Shown in pieces: positions 26,331-34,232 of a stretch of 64,000 bases of DNA. Source of the DNA: Sulfitobacter noctilucae. Lineage in GTDB: Bacteria > Pseudomonadota > Alphaproteobacteria > Rhodobacterales > Rhodobacteraceae. The notes beneath the pieces are model-generated. The model was not told the DNA's origin. It saw nothing but the letters and a program-made list of their open reading frames with translations, and ran no database searches. Position 1 is the first letter of the stretch. The number at the start of each line of letters is the position of its first letter. The position numbers were made by a program, and so were the translations under genes. The DNA lies in assembly GCF_000622365.1 (NCBI RefSeq), contig NZ_JASC01000004.1, positions 124,001-188,000 on the forward strand, given 5' to 3'.

Positions 26331-26784
26331 ACCCGTCTTTCCTTGGTCCCAAAATCACTGGGCGAAGCATCTAAGAATTTAGATGTACCTCACACTTCCG
26401 CAACAGCAGCCCCTCACTTGAGGGGTGCTGAAAAATTAATCAACGCACCCCAGATTGCCGCGCGCAAGACCGCCTAACGGCTTCCCCGGTGGGTTAAGAA
26501 AAAAAACAGGCTTGACTGTTTTTTATTTGAGCGCAAGCTTGTCCACCTGAGCAACTGGGTGAAGATGTGCTGATTCAAGACGACGACAAGCAGCCCAACG
26601 ATGGGAAGACACCAGCCATAGTGAGCCTCAATCCAGATATCGCGCGGGATGGCGAGGTGACCGGAACGCTAGGTGTCCCACACTGCGGTGATCATTCGCC
26701 TGCCGAGCACCATTCCCGCCTCCCCTCATTCCCGAAACACCTACATGGACGCAAACAGCCTTCCATCGGATAGAAAGAACCTAG
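26331..26784. other. Intergenic DNA after the IS remnant
   Basis: About 450 bp between the transposase remnant and the amidohydrolase gene. I see no gene with family features. It has two short palindromes: CCCCTCA-CT-TGAGGGG near 26410 and an A/T-rich 9-bp inverted repeat at 26501-26524. Outer IS3 ends may lie within the first 100 bp but could not be fixed. Confidence 0.5.
26501..26524. terminator. A/T-rich inverted repeat, possible bidirectional terminator
   Basis: AAAAAACAG (26501-26509) and CTGTTTTTT (26516-26524) form a perfect 9-bp stem with a 6-base loop. The T-run ends the plus-strand hairpin and an A-run precedes it, so both directions could terminate. It lies between the IS remnant and the amidohydrolase operon. 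Confidence 0.55.
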
Positions 26785-28020
26785 ATGACCCTGACGCTTA
26801 TCAAGAATGCCCGCATTGTGGATGGCACGACAACCGAACCAACAGATCCGATGGGGATCGTGATCGAAGACGGGATCATCCGTGAGGTCGGTGCGAATGT
26901 CACAGCCGATGCCGACGAAACCATTGATCTGTCCGGGCTTACCGTAATGCCGGGGTTGGTCGACTGCCATGTGCACGTCATCGCCACGACTGCAAATCTC
27001 GGGCTGAATGCATCGCTTCCGCCATCGTTGGTCACAGCACGCAGCGGCATCCTGATGCGCAATATGCTCATGCGCGGCTTCACAACGGTGCGTGATCTTG
27101 GCGGTGCAGACCGGGGATTGCAGCTTGCCGTAGAAGAAGGTGCACTGGTCGGACCGCGATTGGTGATTTGCGGCAAGGCCCTGTCACAGACGGGAGGTCA
27201 TACGGACTATCGCGGGCCCTATGACAACCGCGATGTCAGCTGGTACGCGCAGAGCCTCGGCGCAATGGGTCGCAATTGCGACGGAATCCCCGAAGTCCAG
27301 CGTGCCGCACGCGAAGAGATCAAGAACGGGGCGCAATTTGTTAAAGTTATGGCAGATGGCGGCGTCTCGTCACCGTCAGATCCTGTAGGCTACCTCGTAT
27401 TCTCGGTCGAGGAACTGAAAGCGATGGTCGAGATCGCCAAAAATTTCGGCACCTATGCCACCGGCCACCTTTACGCCGACGAGGCAATTGTGCGGGCTCT
27501 TGATTGTGGCTTTGAATGTATCGAGCATGGGAACCTGATTTCGGACGCGACAATCGCGCGTATCGCAAAGGAAGGTATTCCGGTGGTCCCCACAAACATC
27601 ACGTATGACGTCCTTGCCAAGTCCGGCGCTGAATTCGGATTGCCGGAAGAATCCGTAGCCAAGATTGCCGACGTCCGCGAGGCAGGTCTTGAGCGGTTGG
27701 AAAAGATGTACGACGCCGGTGTGACCATGGGGTACGGATCAGATCTTTTGGGTGGTATGCAGACCGAACAGTCGGGTGAATTCATGTTGCGCGGGCAGTA
27801 CCTTCCTGCTGATGCGGTGATCCGCTCTGCCACAACCGACGCGGCAAAAGTGCTGCGCATGGAAGGCCAGATCGGCACCATCGCACCGGGCGCGTTCGCA
27901 GATATCATCGCCGTCGACGGCAACCCGTTGAACGATCTCAATCTGCTCACGGGTCAGGGCGCGCATATGCCGCTCATCATGAAAGACGGTAAGGCTATCA
28001 AAAAAGCCGCCTCCCTCTGA
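26785..28020 (+). CDS. Amidohydrolase family protein (binuclear-metal, Xaa-Pro/Xaa-Arg dipeptidase-like)
   Basis: A 411-residue enzyme of the amidohydrolase superfamily. Metal ligands are seen in order: His62 and His64 in VDCHVHVIAT, carboxylated Lys187 in FVKVMADGG, His228 in TGHLYADE, His248 in CIEHGN, and the catalytic Asp in MGYGSDLLGG near residue 323. This set matches binuclear zinc carboxylated-lysine amidohydrolases of the prolidase-like group, which cleave N-acylated amino acids and dipeptides. It has no signal peptide and acts in the cytoplasm. It is followed by a TRAP transporter and a TetR regulator, so it probably hydrolyses the imported substrate. Substrate unknown. Confidence 0.85.
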   Translation: MTLTLIKNARIVDGTTTEPTDPMGIVIEDGIIREVGANVTADADETIDLSGLTVMPGLVDCHVHVIATTANLGLNASLPPSLVTARSGILMRNMLMRGFTTVRDLGGADRGLQLAVEEGALVGPRLVICGKALSQTGGHTDYRGPYDNRDVSWYAQSLGAMGRNCDGIPEVQRAAREEIKNGAQFVKVMADGGVSSPSDPVGYLVFSVEELKAMVEIAKNFGTYATGHLYADEAIVRALDCGFECIEHGNLISDATIARIAKEGIPVVPTNITYDVLAKSGAEFGLPEESVAKIADVREAGLERLEKMYDAGVTMGYGSDLLGGMQTEQSGEFMLRGQYLPADAVIRSATTDAAKVLRMEGQIGTIAPGAFADIIAVDGNPLNDLNLLTGQGAHMPLIMKDGKAIKKAASL

Positions 28021-28162
28021 TGAACACTTGGGCAACATATCCCGCACTCAACTTTGATAATTGCGCCATGTTTGCGGGCCTTTTCCGCTTGCCCGGCCAG
28101 CGTAGCAGGGAAATGTCGAAGGCCCATGAGAACGGTCAAGCCTGACCTCAACAATCTAACCA

Positions 28163-28180
28163 TCTGCGCCACGGTGCAGA
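28163..28180. promoter_or_regulatory. Inverted repeat upstream of the TRAP binding-protein gene
   Basis: TCTGCGCC (28163-28170) and GGTGCAGA (28173-28180) form an 8-bp dyad with one mismatch around a two-base centre, 33 bp before the ATG of the binding-protein gene. A TetR-type regulator is encoded at the end of this gene group, so this is a candidate operator. Evidence is the dyad and its position only. Confidence 0.35.
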
Positions 28181-28213
28181 CCAAATAGACGACCAACCAA
28201 CAGGGAAAAGAAA

Positions 28214-29335
28214 ATGAAAAAACTGATCTTATCAACGGCACTTGCCGGCCTCATTGCCGGAGCGGCCTCTGCGCAGACCGATTTCATCGCCAATAGCTTC
28301 TATGACGGCGCCGTGCCGATGTCGGGCGAGGGTTATGTACGCTGGGCCGAGCTGGTCAAGGAACTTTCTGGCGGAGAATTGGCACCTGAGGTGTTTACCG
28401 GCACCGTTCTGCTGGCACCACGCGCCGCTCTTCAGGGGATTCAGGACAACGTGGTTCAGGTCGCACACCACGCTGCGGTCTACACGCCGTCCGATCTTCC
28501 GGTTGCCAACTCTGTTCAGGAACTGGGGTTTGCCTATTCCGATCCGGTGGCCGCAATCTTTGCAGTCGCTGATTTTTCGATGAACAATGAAGCTCAACTG
28601 AAAGAGTGGAAAGACCAGCAGGTCGTCTATCTTGGCGCTTTCGCAACACCGCCTTATGTTCTGATGTGTTCCAGCCCCGTACGCAACCTTGCCGAAATGA
28701 AGGGCAAACGGATCAGAACTGCCGGTTCGGCCGTTTCGATCTGGGTCGAGGAAGCCGGCGGCATTCCGGTAAACGTTCCGTCGAGCGAAATGTACACCGG
28801 GCTTGAGCGCGGCTCCCTTGACTGTGCAACGAATTCGGCCAGTGATCTTGTGGATCGGTCGCTGCTCGAAGTTGCCGAGCACACCACGCTTCTGTCGACA
28901 GGGATGTATTACGCAGGGCCCCAATGGGGTTTCAACACAGCCTTCTGGGAGGGACTTACGAGCGGACAGCGCGAAGCGTTGATGGAGGCATCCGCGCGTT
29001 CAATGGCCCGAATCGTCATCGCCTATGGCAACAAAGTGGAAGAAGGTCTCGCCGCGTCGAAAGCCGCTGGTGGCAATGTTTACGAACCTGAACAGGATCT
29101 GGCCGAGCATGTTGCTGAATTCCGTGACCGCGCTTCCGCTTCGGCTGTCGAAAAAGCCGGTACGGATTACGGCCTTTCCGATCCTGAAGGGGTTATTGGC
29201 GATTTCGAAGCCACGATGCAGAAGTGGTCCGATCTCCTCGATGGTGTCGATCCAAAAGACGAAGACGCGCTGACAGAGATCGCAATGAAGGAAATCTTTA
29301 GCAAAATCGATGCAAGCACCTATGGTGTGAACTGA
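28214..29335 (+). CDS. dctP: TRAP transporter substrate-binding protein (DctP family)
   Basis: A 373-residue periplasmic binding protein of a tripartite ATP-independent periplasmic transporter. A Sec signal peptide is MKKLILSTALAGLIAGAASA, cleaved before QT. The DctP fold has the conserved ligand-binding segment KGKRIRTAGSAVSIWVEEAG and the helix-end arginine region VPSSEMYTGLERGSLDCATN. These proteins bind carboxylates with an Arg near the latter. The partners are the two permease genes immediately downstream. The ligand may be a carboxylated, perhaps amidated, compound cleaved by the amidohydrolase upstream. Confidence 0.9.
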   Translation: MKKLILSTALAGLIAGAASAQTDFIANSFYDGAVPMSGEGYVRWAELVKELSGGELAPEVFTGTVLLAPRAALQGIQDNVVQVAHHAAVYTPSDLPVANSVQELGFAYSDPVAAIFAVADFSMNNEAQLKEWKDQQVVYLGAFATPPYVLMCSSPVRNLAEMKGKRIRTAGSAVSIWVEEAGGIPVNVPSSEMYTGLERGSLDCATNSASDLVDRSLLEVAEHTTLLSTGMYYAGPQWGFNTAFWEGLTSGQREALMEASARSMARIVIAYGNKVEEGLAASKAAGGNVYEPEQDLAEHVAEFRDRASASAVEKAGTDYGLSDPEGVIGDFEATMQKWSDLLDGVDPKDEDALTEIAMKEIFSKIDASTYGVN

Positions 29336-29342
29336 TCACAAA

Positions 29343-29365
29343 GGGCCGGTGCATTGCGCCGGCCC
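29343..29365 (+). terminator. Hairpin between TRAP binding-protein and permease genes
   Basis: GGGCCGG (29343-29349) pairs with CCGGCCC (29359-29365), with three further inner pairs around ATT. It lies 8 bp after the binding-protein stop and before the small permease gene, as in the polyol and polyamine transporter operons in this window. A short T-run follows only weakly (ATTTC), so it is more an mRNA stabiliser or partial terminator. Confidence 0.6.
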
Positions 29366-29435
29366 ATTTCGATCCCGCCTGCCTTGCGCAACCGGCAGGC
29401 TCTATCGCAAACCGAAATATCGAAAGATTGTCGTG

Positions 29436-29930
29436 ATGAAGTACGCTATAGGTGCCATCCGCTGGTTGAATATCGCCATCGCCACCGCTGCCTGTCTGGT
29501 CATGATGCTGATGATGCTACACATCACTCTTGATGTCGGGGTCCGTTACTTTGTCAACGGACAGATCGTCGGCACACTTGAATGGGTGTCTTACTATTAT
29601 ATGGTCGGCTTGGTGTTCCTGTCCTTCGGCTATGTCGAGTTCAAGAACGAAAACATCCGCGTCGATCTCTTTGCGCAAAAGATGCCGAAATCGGTGCAAC
29701 TCGGCCTCTATATCTTTGCCTGTCTGCTTGCGCTCGTGTTTTTTGGAATGCTGTTTTGGCAAACGTTTGTTGACGCCATCCGTGCGACACAGCGCCAAGA
29801 AGAAGCAATGAGCAACTTTCGTTTCCTGATTTGGCCCGCACGATGGGCCTTGCCAATCGGGTTCGCAGGCGCGTTTCTTGCCGTTATCGCCAACTTGCTA
29901 AGAGCCATCACAACACGGGAAGCACTTTGA
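29436..29930 (+). CDS. dctQ: TRAP transporter small permease (DctQ type)
   Basis: The start is ATG 29436 (MKYAIGAIRWLNIAIATAAC), giving 164 residues; a longer frame upstream runs through the hairpin and has no similarity. Four membrane helices are visible, with MLMMLHITLDVGVRYF in the first and the family motif near WVSYYYMVGLVFLSFGYVEF. The small permease bridges the large permease and, in some systems, the binding protein. The large permease starts 33 bp downstream. Confidence 0.85.
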   Translation: MKYAIGAIRWLNIAIATAACLVMMLMMLHITLDVGVRYFVNGQIVGTLEWVSYYYMVGLVFLSFGYVEFKNENIRVDLFAQKMPKSVQLGLYIFACLLALVFFGMLFWQTFVDAIRATQRQEEAMSNFRFLIWPARWALPIGFAGAFLAVIANLLRAITTREAL

Positions 29931-29963
29931 TGCGATCCCACTTTAAGTACTGGAGTTTCCCGA

Positions 29964-31271
29964 ATGAGTAACCTGGATATCGGGATTGCGGGTGTTGTCC
30001 TAGCCCTCCTTCTGATCGCGATCCGCATTCCAATCGGACTGGCGCTTGGTCTGGTATCGATCTTTGGCATTGGCATCATGTTCAACATGGATGTCGCATG
30101 GGGCATGGTCTCGGCCACACCCTTTGATTACGTCGGCCAATGGGAACTGTCGGCCGCCCCGATGTTCCTGCTGATGGGGTTCATCTGCTCCTCGACGGAC
30201 ATGACCCGTGGCCTATTCCTCGCCCTCAGGCTGTATCTTTCCCGACTGCCCGGTGGTCTGGCGATTACTTCTGTCGGAGCCTGCGCCTTTTTTGCTGCGG
30301 CCTCTGGATCATCGGTCGCGACCGCTTCCGCCATGTCGCGCATGGCCGTGCCAGAAATGCTGGACAACGGCTATGACCGCGGGCTTGCCACAGGAACCAT
30401 CGCCGCATCCGGCACACTCGGATCCCTGATACCGCCCTCTGTCCTGCTGATCCTATACGGGGTCTATGCGCAGGTCTCTGTGGGTCAACTGTTCATGGCC
30501 GGTTTCCTGCCGGGCTTGCTGTCGGCGCTGATCTACATGGCGATGATCGTTATTCGTGTAAAATTCAATCCTTCCCTTGCCGGCAATGTAGAGATCAACC
30601 CAACCGCCGAAGAACGGCGCGAGGCGTTTCGCGATGTCTGGCCCCTGCCAACGCTCATCCTTGTGGTACTGGGCGGGATTTTTTCGGGCATCTTTTCACC
30701 GACAGAGGCAGGTGCCCTGGGAGCCTTCGCCGCCACTATCATCGCTATCGTGCGGCGCAAGCTCACCCGTAAGGCAATATTCGAAGCCGTTTCCCAGGCC
30801 GTGGTGTCCACCGCTTCGATCTTCTTTATCCTGATCGGCTCGCTCTTTTTCACCCGCTTTCTGGCGCTATCCGGTTTTCCGCGCGCGTTCGCTGATGCGA
30901 TCCTGTCCGTCAGTACCGAAACATGGTGGATCTTGCTCGCCGTCACGATCATCTTCCTGGTGCTGGGAATGCTTATCGACAGCATCGGTTTGCTCCTGCT
31001 GACGCTGCCCATTCTTGTGCCGCTGGTGAACGAGGCCGGCATCAATCCGGTATGGTTCGGGATCATCGTTATCAAGTTGCTGGAGATCGGGTTGATCACA
31101 CCGCCCATTGGATTGAACGTCTATATGATCAACGGGGCGCTGAATAACCGTGTCACCTTGCCGGAAATCTTCAGGGGGATCTCCTGGTTTCTGGCAATGG
31201 ATATGCTCACTTTGATCATTCTCATTGCCTTTCCGATCATAACGCTTTGGCTTCCGTCACTTGCCTATTGA
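29964..31271 (+). CDS. dctM: TRAP transporter large permease (DctM type)
   Basis: A 435-residue inner-membrane protein with about twelve helices. Family motifs include AAASGSSVATASAMSRMAVP and PEMLDNGYDRGLATGTIAAS, with GSLIPPSVLLILYGVYAQVS, and a C-terminal EIGLITPPIGLNVYMINGAL. It is the sodium-coupled transport subunit for the substrate delivered by the binding protein. The TetR gene begins 34 bp after the permease stop. Confidence 0.9.
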   Translation: MSNLDIGIAGVVLALLLIAIRIPIGLALGLVSIFGIGIMFNMDVAWGMVSATPFDYVGQWELSAAPMFLLMGFICSSTDMTRGLFLALRLYLSRLPGGLAITSVGACAFFAAASGSSVATASAMSRMAVPEMLDNGYDRGLATGTIAASGTLGSLIPPSVLLILYGVYAQVSVGQLFMAGFLPGLLSALIYMAMIVIRVKFNPSLAGNVEINPTAEERREAFRDVWPLPTLILVVLGGIFSGIFSPTEAGALGAFAATIIAIVRRKLTRKAIFEAVSQAVVSTASIFFILIGSLFFTRFLALSGFPRAFADAILSVSTETWWILLAVTIIFLVLGMLIDSIGLLLLTLPILVPLVNEAGINPVWFGIIVIKLLEIGLITPPIGLNVYMINGALNNRVTLPEIFRGISWFLAMDMLTLIILIAFPIITLWLPSLAY

Positions 31272-31305
31272 CAAGACAGCAAGTGACAGCCGGACTGGAG
31301 GCCCC

Positions 31306-31974
31306 ATGGTAGAAGAAACCGATCACACCCCAAACCGGGAAAAACCGGCGCAATCCCGCAGCGTTGTGATGCGCAAGAACCTGATCGATGCAACGCTCGA
31401 TGTGATTTATGATCTGGGATACCGTTCAGCGTCGACACCTGAATTCGCGCGCCGGGCGGGTGCGTCGCGCGGCGCGCTTGTGCACCACTTTCCAACGCGG
31501 TCTGACATCATTATCGCCGCGATGGAACAACTGCTAGGTGAGGGTATCAGTGAAATCCGCGCCGTTACCGCCAAGATGGCGCAGCTCGAGTTGAGCCTCG
31601 ATGACTTTGTCGATTTCCTGTGGCAGTTGTTTTCGGGCCGTTTCTTCTACATCTCGCTGGAGTTCATCAACGAAGCCAGAACGGACGAAGAATTGCGCGC
31701 CCGCATGGTCCCATTGGTGAAGGATTTTCACGCCGCAGTTGATAGCATCTGGGCGGAGTTCGAAAAGCAGGCGGACGGGACGCCGCAAGCGACCCGCGAC
31801 GCGTTGAACCTCACGGTTTGTCTTGTGCGCGGCATGGGCGTCCAGACGGTGCTGAAAAAAGACCCCGAATATTTCCGTTCAATGCTCGACGCCTGGAAGG
31901 CTATCTTGCCAAGTCTCATGCAGGATAATCCGCACGATACCCTGCGTGATCTGAGCCCCAAGCGCGAACTATAA
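31306..31974 (+). CDS. TetR-family transcriptional regulator
   Basis: ATG 31306 with GGAG upstream gives 222 residues; earlier codons overlap the permease stop region. The N-terminal TetR helix-turn-helix reads LGYRSASTPEFARRAGASRG and ALVHHFPTRSDII (about 38-70). The C-terminal ligand domain has YISLEFINEARTDEELRARM, as in TetR_C regulators. It is the last gene of the amidohydrolase/TRAP group and is likely to regulate it. The convergent LacI gene ends 11 bp downstream, leaving little space for separate terminators. Confidence 0.85.
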   Translation: MVEETDHTPNREKPAQSRSVVMRKNLIDATLDVIYDLGYRSASTPEFARRAGASRGALVHHFPTRSDIIIAAMEQLLGEGISEIRAVTAKMAQLELSLDDFVDFLWQLFSGRFFYISLEFINEARTDEELRARMVPLVKDFHAAVDSIWAEFEKQADGTPQATRDALNLTVCLVRGMGVQTVLKKDPEYFRSMLDAWKAILPSLMQDNPHDTLRDLSPKREL

Positions 31975-31985
31975 CAGGCGATACG

Positions 31986-32993
31986 TCAGGCGCTTTCGCG
32001 CAATTCCAAAGAAAAGGGCGTGGTCAAATTTCCGGCGGTCCCGGTATCGCCATCGATAAGTAATCTGGCCGCGTTGACCCCAATCTCGTGCGAAAAGGGT
32101 GAAATCGTGGTCAGGGTAGGGCTGAGCTCGCGCCCGATATCATAGTCACCCCAGCCCGAAATCGCGATATCACCCGGCACGCTCAACCCTCTTCGCTGGC
32201 ATTCGAACACGGCTCCTGCAGCGACCACATCCGTCGGGCAAAGCACGGCGTCCAGTTTGGGCTGAAGTGCCAGAAATTCGTCGAGTATCCGCCGTCCCGA
32301 TGCAAAACCATCTGCTGCGCGCACGGTCAGGACCAGCGAGTCCGATAATCCTGCCGCAAACATCTCCTGCCGGAAGGCAGGCAGGCGCATGCTGTATCGC
32401 AACCCGCCGCCACCCGAAACCTGTACGAAACCGATCTGCCGATGGCCTTGTTCGATCAGATGTCTGGTCAAGACACGGCTTGCCGCCCCGACATCATAGC
32501 CCACGGCTTTGCCCACCGCATTCTCCCCACCCCAGCTTTCGGCGACAGGAGTCCCTGACAATTCCAGAAAAGACCGCAAATCCACAGAGTGCGGCCCTGC
32601 CACCAGCGCAATACCCGCCACCCGCAACCCCAAAAGGGTCTGGGCCGCTGCCAATTCTTCCTCGGGGGTTTCGGCAATCATTGTGATGAGTTCGTGACCG
32701 CGTTCTGTCGTTTCCTGCCGAAGACCTGCGACATACCCGAAAAACGACGAGTTTCGGATCGACGGCAGAACAGCCCCGATGACGCGGCTGGTTCCCGCGG
32801 CCAGCAGCCCTGCTGACAGATTCGGGACATAGCCAAGCTCGACCGCCACTTTCATAACAGCCATGCGTGTTTTTTCCCGTACACGGTCCGGATACCGGAA
32901 ACAATTGGACACGGTCATCGGCGATACGCCCGCAGCGCGTGCAATATCCTGCATCGTCAGCTTTCCTGACGCGAATTTCGATTTTTCGCTCAT
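31986..32993 (-). CDS. LacI-family transcriptional regulator of the HyuAB/ABC operon
   Basis: ATG 32993 (MSEKSKFASGKLTMQDIARA) gives 335 residues; a longer upstream frame crosses the operon promoter and is unlikely. The helix-turn-helix is GVSPMTVSNCFRYPDRVREK, the hinge lies near PNLSAGLLAAGTSRVIGAVL, and a sugar-binding-protein-type effector domain follows. It is divergent from the ABC/HyuAB operon, and a perfect 14-bp palindrome sits between them, so it probably represses that operon. The family usually binds sugars, but here the ligand might be an amine or hydantoin derivative. Confidence 0.9.
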   Translation of the reverse strand: MSEKSKFASGKLTMQDIARAAGVSPMTVSNCFRYPDRVREKTRMAVMKVAVELGYVPNLSAGLLAAGTSRVIGAVLPSIRNSSFFGYVAGLRQETTERGHELITMIAETPEEELAAAQTLLGLRVAGIALVAGPHSVDLRSFLELSGTPVAESWGGENAVGKAVGYDVGAASRVLTRHLIEQGHRQIGFVQVSGGGGLRYSMRLPAFRQEMFAAGLSDSLVLTVRAADGFASGRRILDEFLALQPKLDAVLCPTDVVAAGAVFECQRRGLSVPGDIAISGWGDYDIGRELSPTLTTISPFSHEIGVNAARLLIDGDTGTAGNLTTPFSLELRESA

Positions 32994-33072
32994 GCATGCC
33001 CTCGTTTTACGCAATAAAATGCTTTGTTTTTCGCGATATGGCAAGCAACCCGCCCTTGAGAACATATTACGC

Positions 33073-33101
33073 TTTACAAAAATTTGTAGCGCTACAATAT
33101 T
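33073..33101 (+). promoter_or_regulatory. LacI operator palindrome and promoter of the ABC/HyuAB operon
   Basis: TTGTAGCGCTACAA (33084-33097) is a perfect 14-bp palindrome of LacI/PurR type with a central CG step. It lies between TTTACA (33073-33078, -35-like) and AATATT (33096-33101, -10-like), at 17-bp spacing, and just upstream of the ATPase gene start at 33127. Repressor bound here would cover the promoter core. The -10 is only moderately similar to consensus. Confidence 0.6.
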
Positions 33102-33126
33102 GCTACCAATAGCGACCGGAGCCAGT

Positions 33127-34215
33127 ATGTCCAACGCCCCTTCAAGTCTGATCCTCTCGGGGATCCACAAAAAATTCGGCTCGCTTACTGCGGTCGAGGA
33201 TCTGGATCTTGACGTTGCACCGGGTACTCTTGTGTCCCTCCTCGGCCCTTCGGGTTGTGGCAAGACCACCACATTGCGCATGGTGGCAGGTTTCGATGCC
33301 CCCGATAGCGGGACAATCAGGATCCGCGACGAGGACGTCACCCCCCTGCCCCCGAACAAGCGCGGTCTTGGCATGGTCTTTCAAAGCTATTCCCTATTTC
33401 CACACCGGACCGTCGCGGAAAACGTTGCCTTCGGATTGCGCATGATGGGTGCCTCCCGACAAACCCAGGCGGATGAAGTCCGGCGGATGCTTGATATGGT
33501 CAAGCTTGGCGGGCGGGAGGATATGTATCCGGCACAACTTTCGGGGGGGCAACAACAACGCGTCGCACTTGCACGGGCATTGGTGATCAACCCTCGCGTT
33601 CTGTTGCTGGACGAACCCCTTGGCGCGTTGGACAAGGCCTTGCGAGAGTCCATGCAATTTGAAATTCGCGAGATGCAGCAACGGCTTGAGATCACGACCC
33701 TGCTGGTCACCCACGACCAGGAAGAAGCGATGTCGATTTCTGACGAAATTGCCGTGATGCAAGACGGACGTATCCTGCAACTTGGCGCGCCGAACGATAT
33801 CTACGACAAACCGGAAACAGCCTTCGTCGCGACTTTCCTCGGGACTTCGAACCTGTTTACAGGAACCGTTACCACCGATGGGTTGCTTCGGACCCCTGCA
33901 GGTAATCTGGCCCTACCCGCTCAGGTTCCACCGGGACGCGAGGTGACGCTCTCCGTCCGGCCCGAGCGTATTATGATGGGCGATGCAGCTGCCGCCCTGC
34001 CTCAAGGCCTGAGCGGTCGGGTTATCAGCGCCTCGTTTCGTGGATCCTACGCCGCGTATCGCATCGCGCTGGACGAAACCGGCGTCGAAATCACGAGCTA
34101 CCGGCAGGCCGATGCCTCCCTCGGTCATACCGGGATGTCACCTGGAGATCGGGTCCCTCTTGGCTGGCCTGTCGATCAAGGCGTCATCGTGACCACCAAT
34201 GAAAACGCGAACTGA
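33127..34215 (+). CDS. potA: ABC transporter ATP-binding protein, spermidine/putrescine type
   Basis: ATG 33127 (MSNAPSSLILSGIHKKFGSL), preceded by GGAG, gives 362 residues. Walker A is GPSGCGKTT (about 40-48), the signature LSGGQQQRVALARA (about 138-151), Walker B LLLDEPLGALD, and H-loop VTHDQEE. The C-terminal TOBE-like domain is longer than in sugar ABC subunits, as in PotA. It energises the transport formed by the SBP and two permeases further down the operon. It is unusual that the ATPase gene stands first and is separated from the permeases by hyuA and hyuB. Confidence 0.88.
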   Translation: MSNAPSSLILSGIHKKFGSLTAVEDLDLDVAPGTLVSLLGPSGCGKTTTLRMVAGFDAPDSGTIRIRDEDVTPLPPNKRGLGMVFQSYSLFPHRTVAENVAFGLRMMGASRQTQADEVRRMLDMVKLGGREDMYPAQLSGGQQQRVALARALVINPRVLLLDEPLGALDKALRESMQFEIREMQQRLEITTLLVTHDQEEAMSISDEIAVMQDGRILQLGAPNDIYDKPETAFVATFLGTSNLFTGTVTTDGLLRTPAGNLALPAQVPPGREVTLSVRPERIMMGDAAAALPQGLSGRVISASFRGSYAAYRIALDETGVEITSYRQADASLGHTGMSPGDRVPLGWPVDQGVIVTTNENAN

Positions 34216-34232
34216 CTGTGCAGGAGTTAGAC

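Noticed and set aside
26208..26477. Plus-strand frame in the IS3 remnant
   Set aside because: It runs antisense to the recognised OrfA remnant and carries no motif.
31986..33374. Extended LacI frame starting at 33374
   Set aside because: It would cross the operator palindrome and the start of the ABC gene; ATG 32993 gives the usual LacI length.
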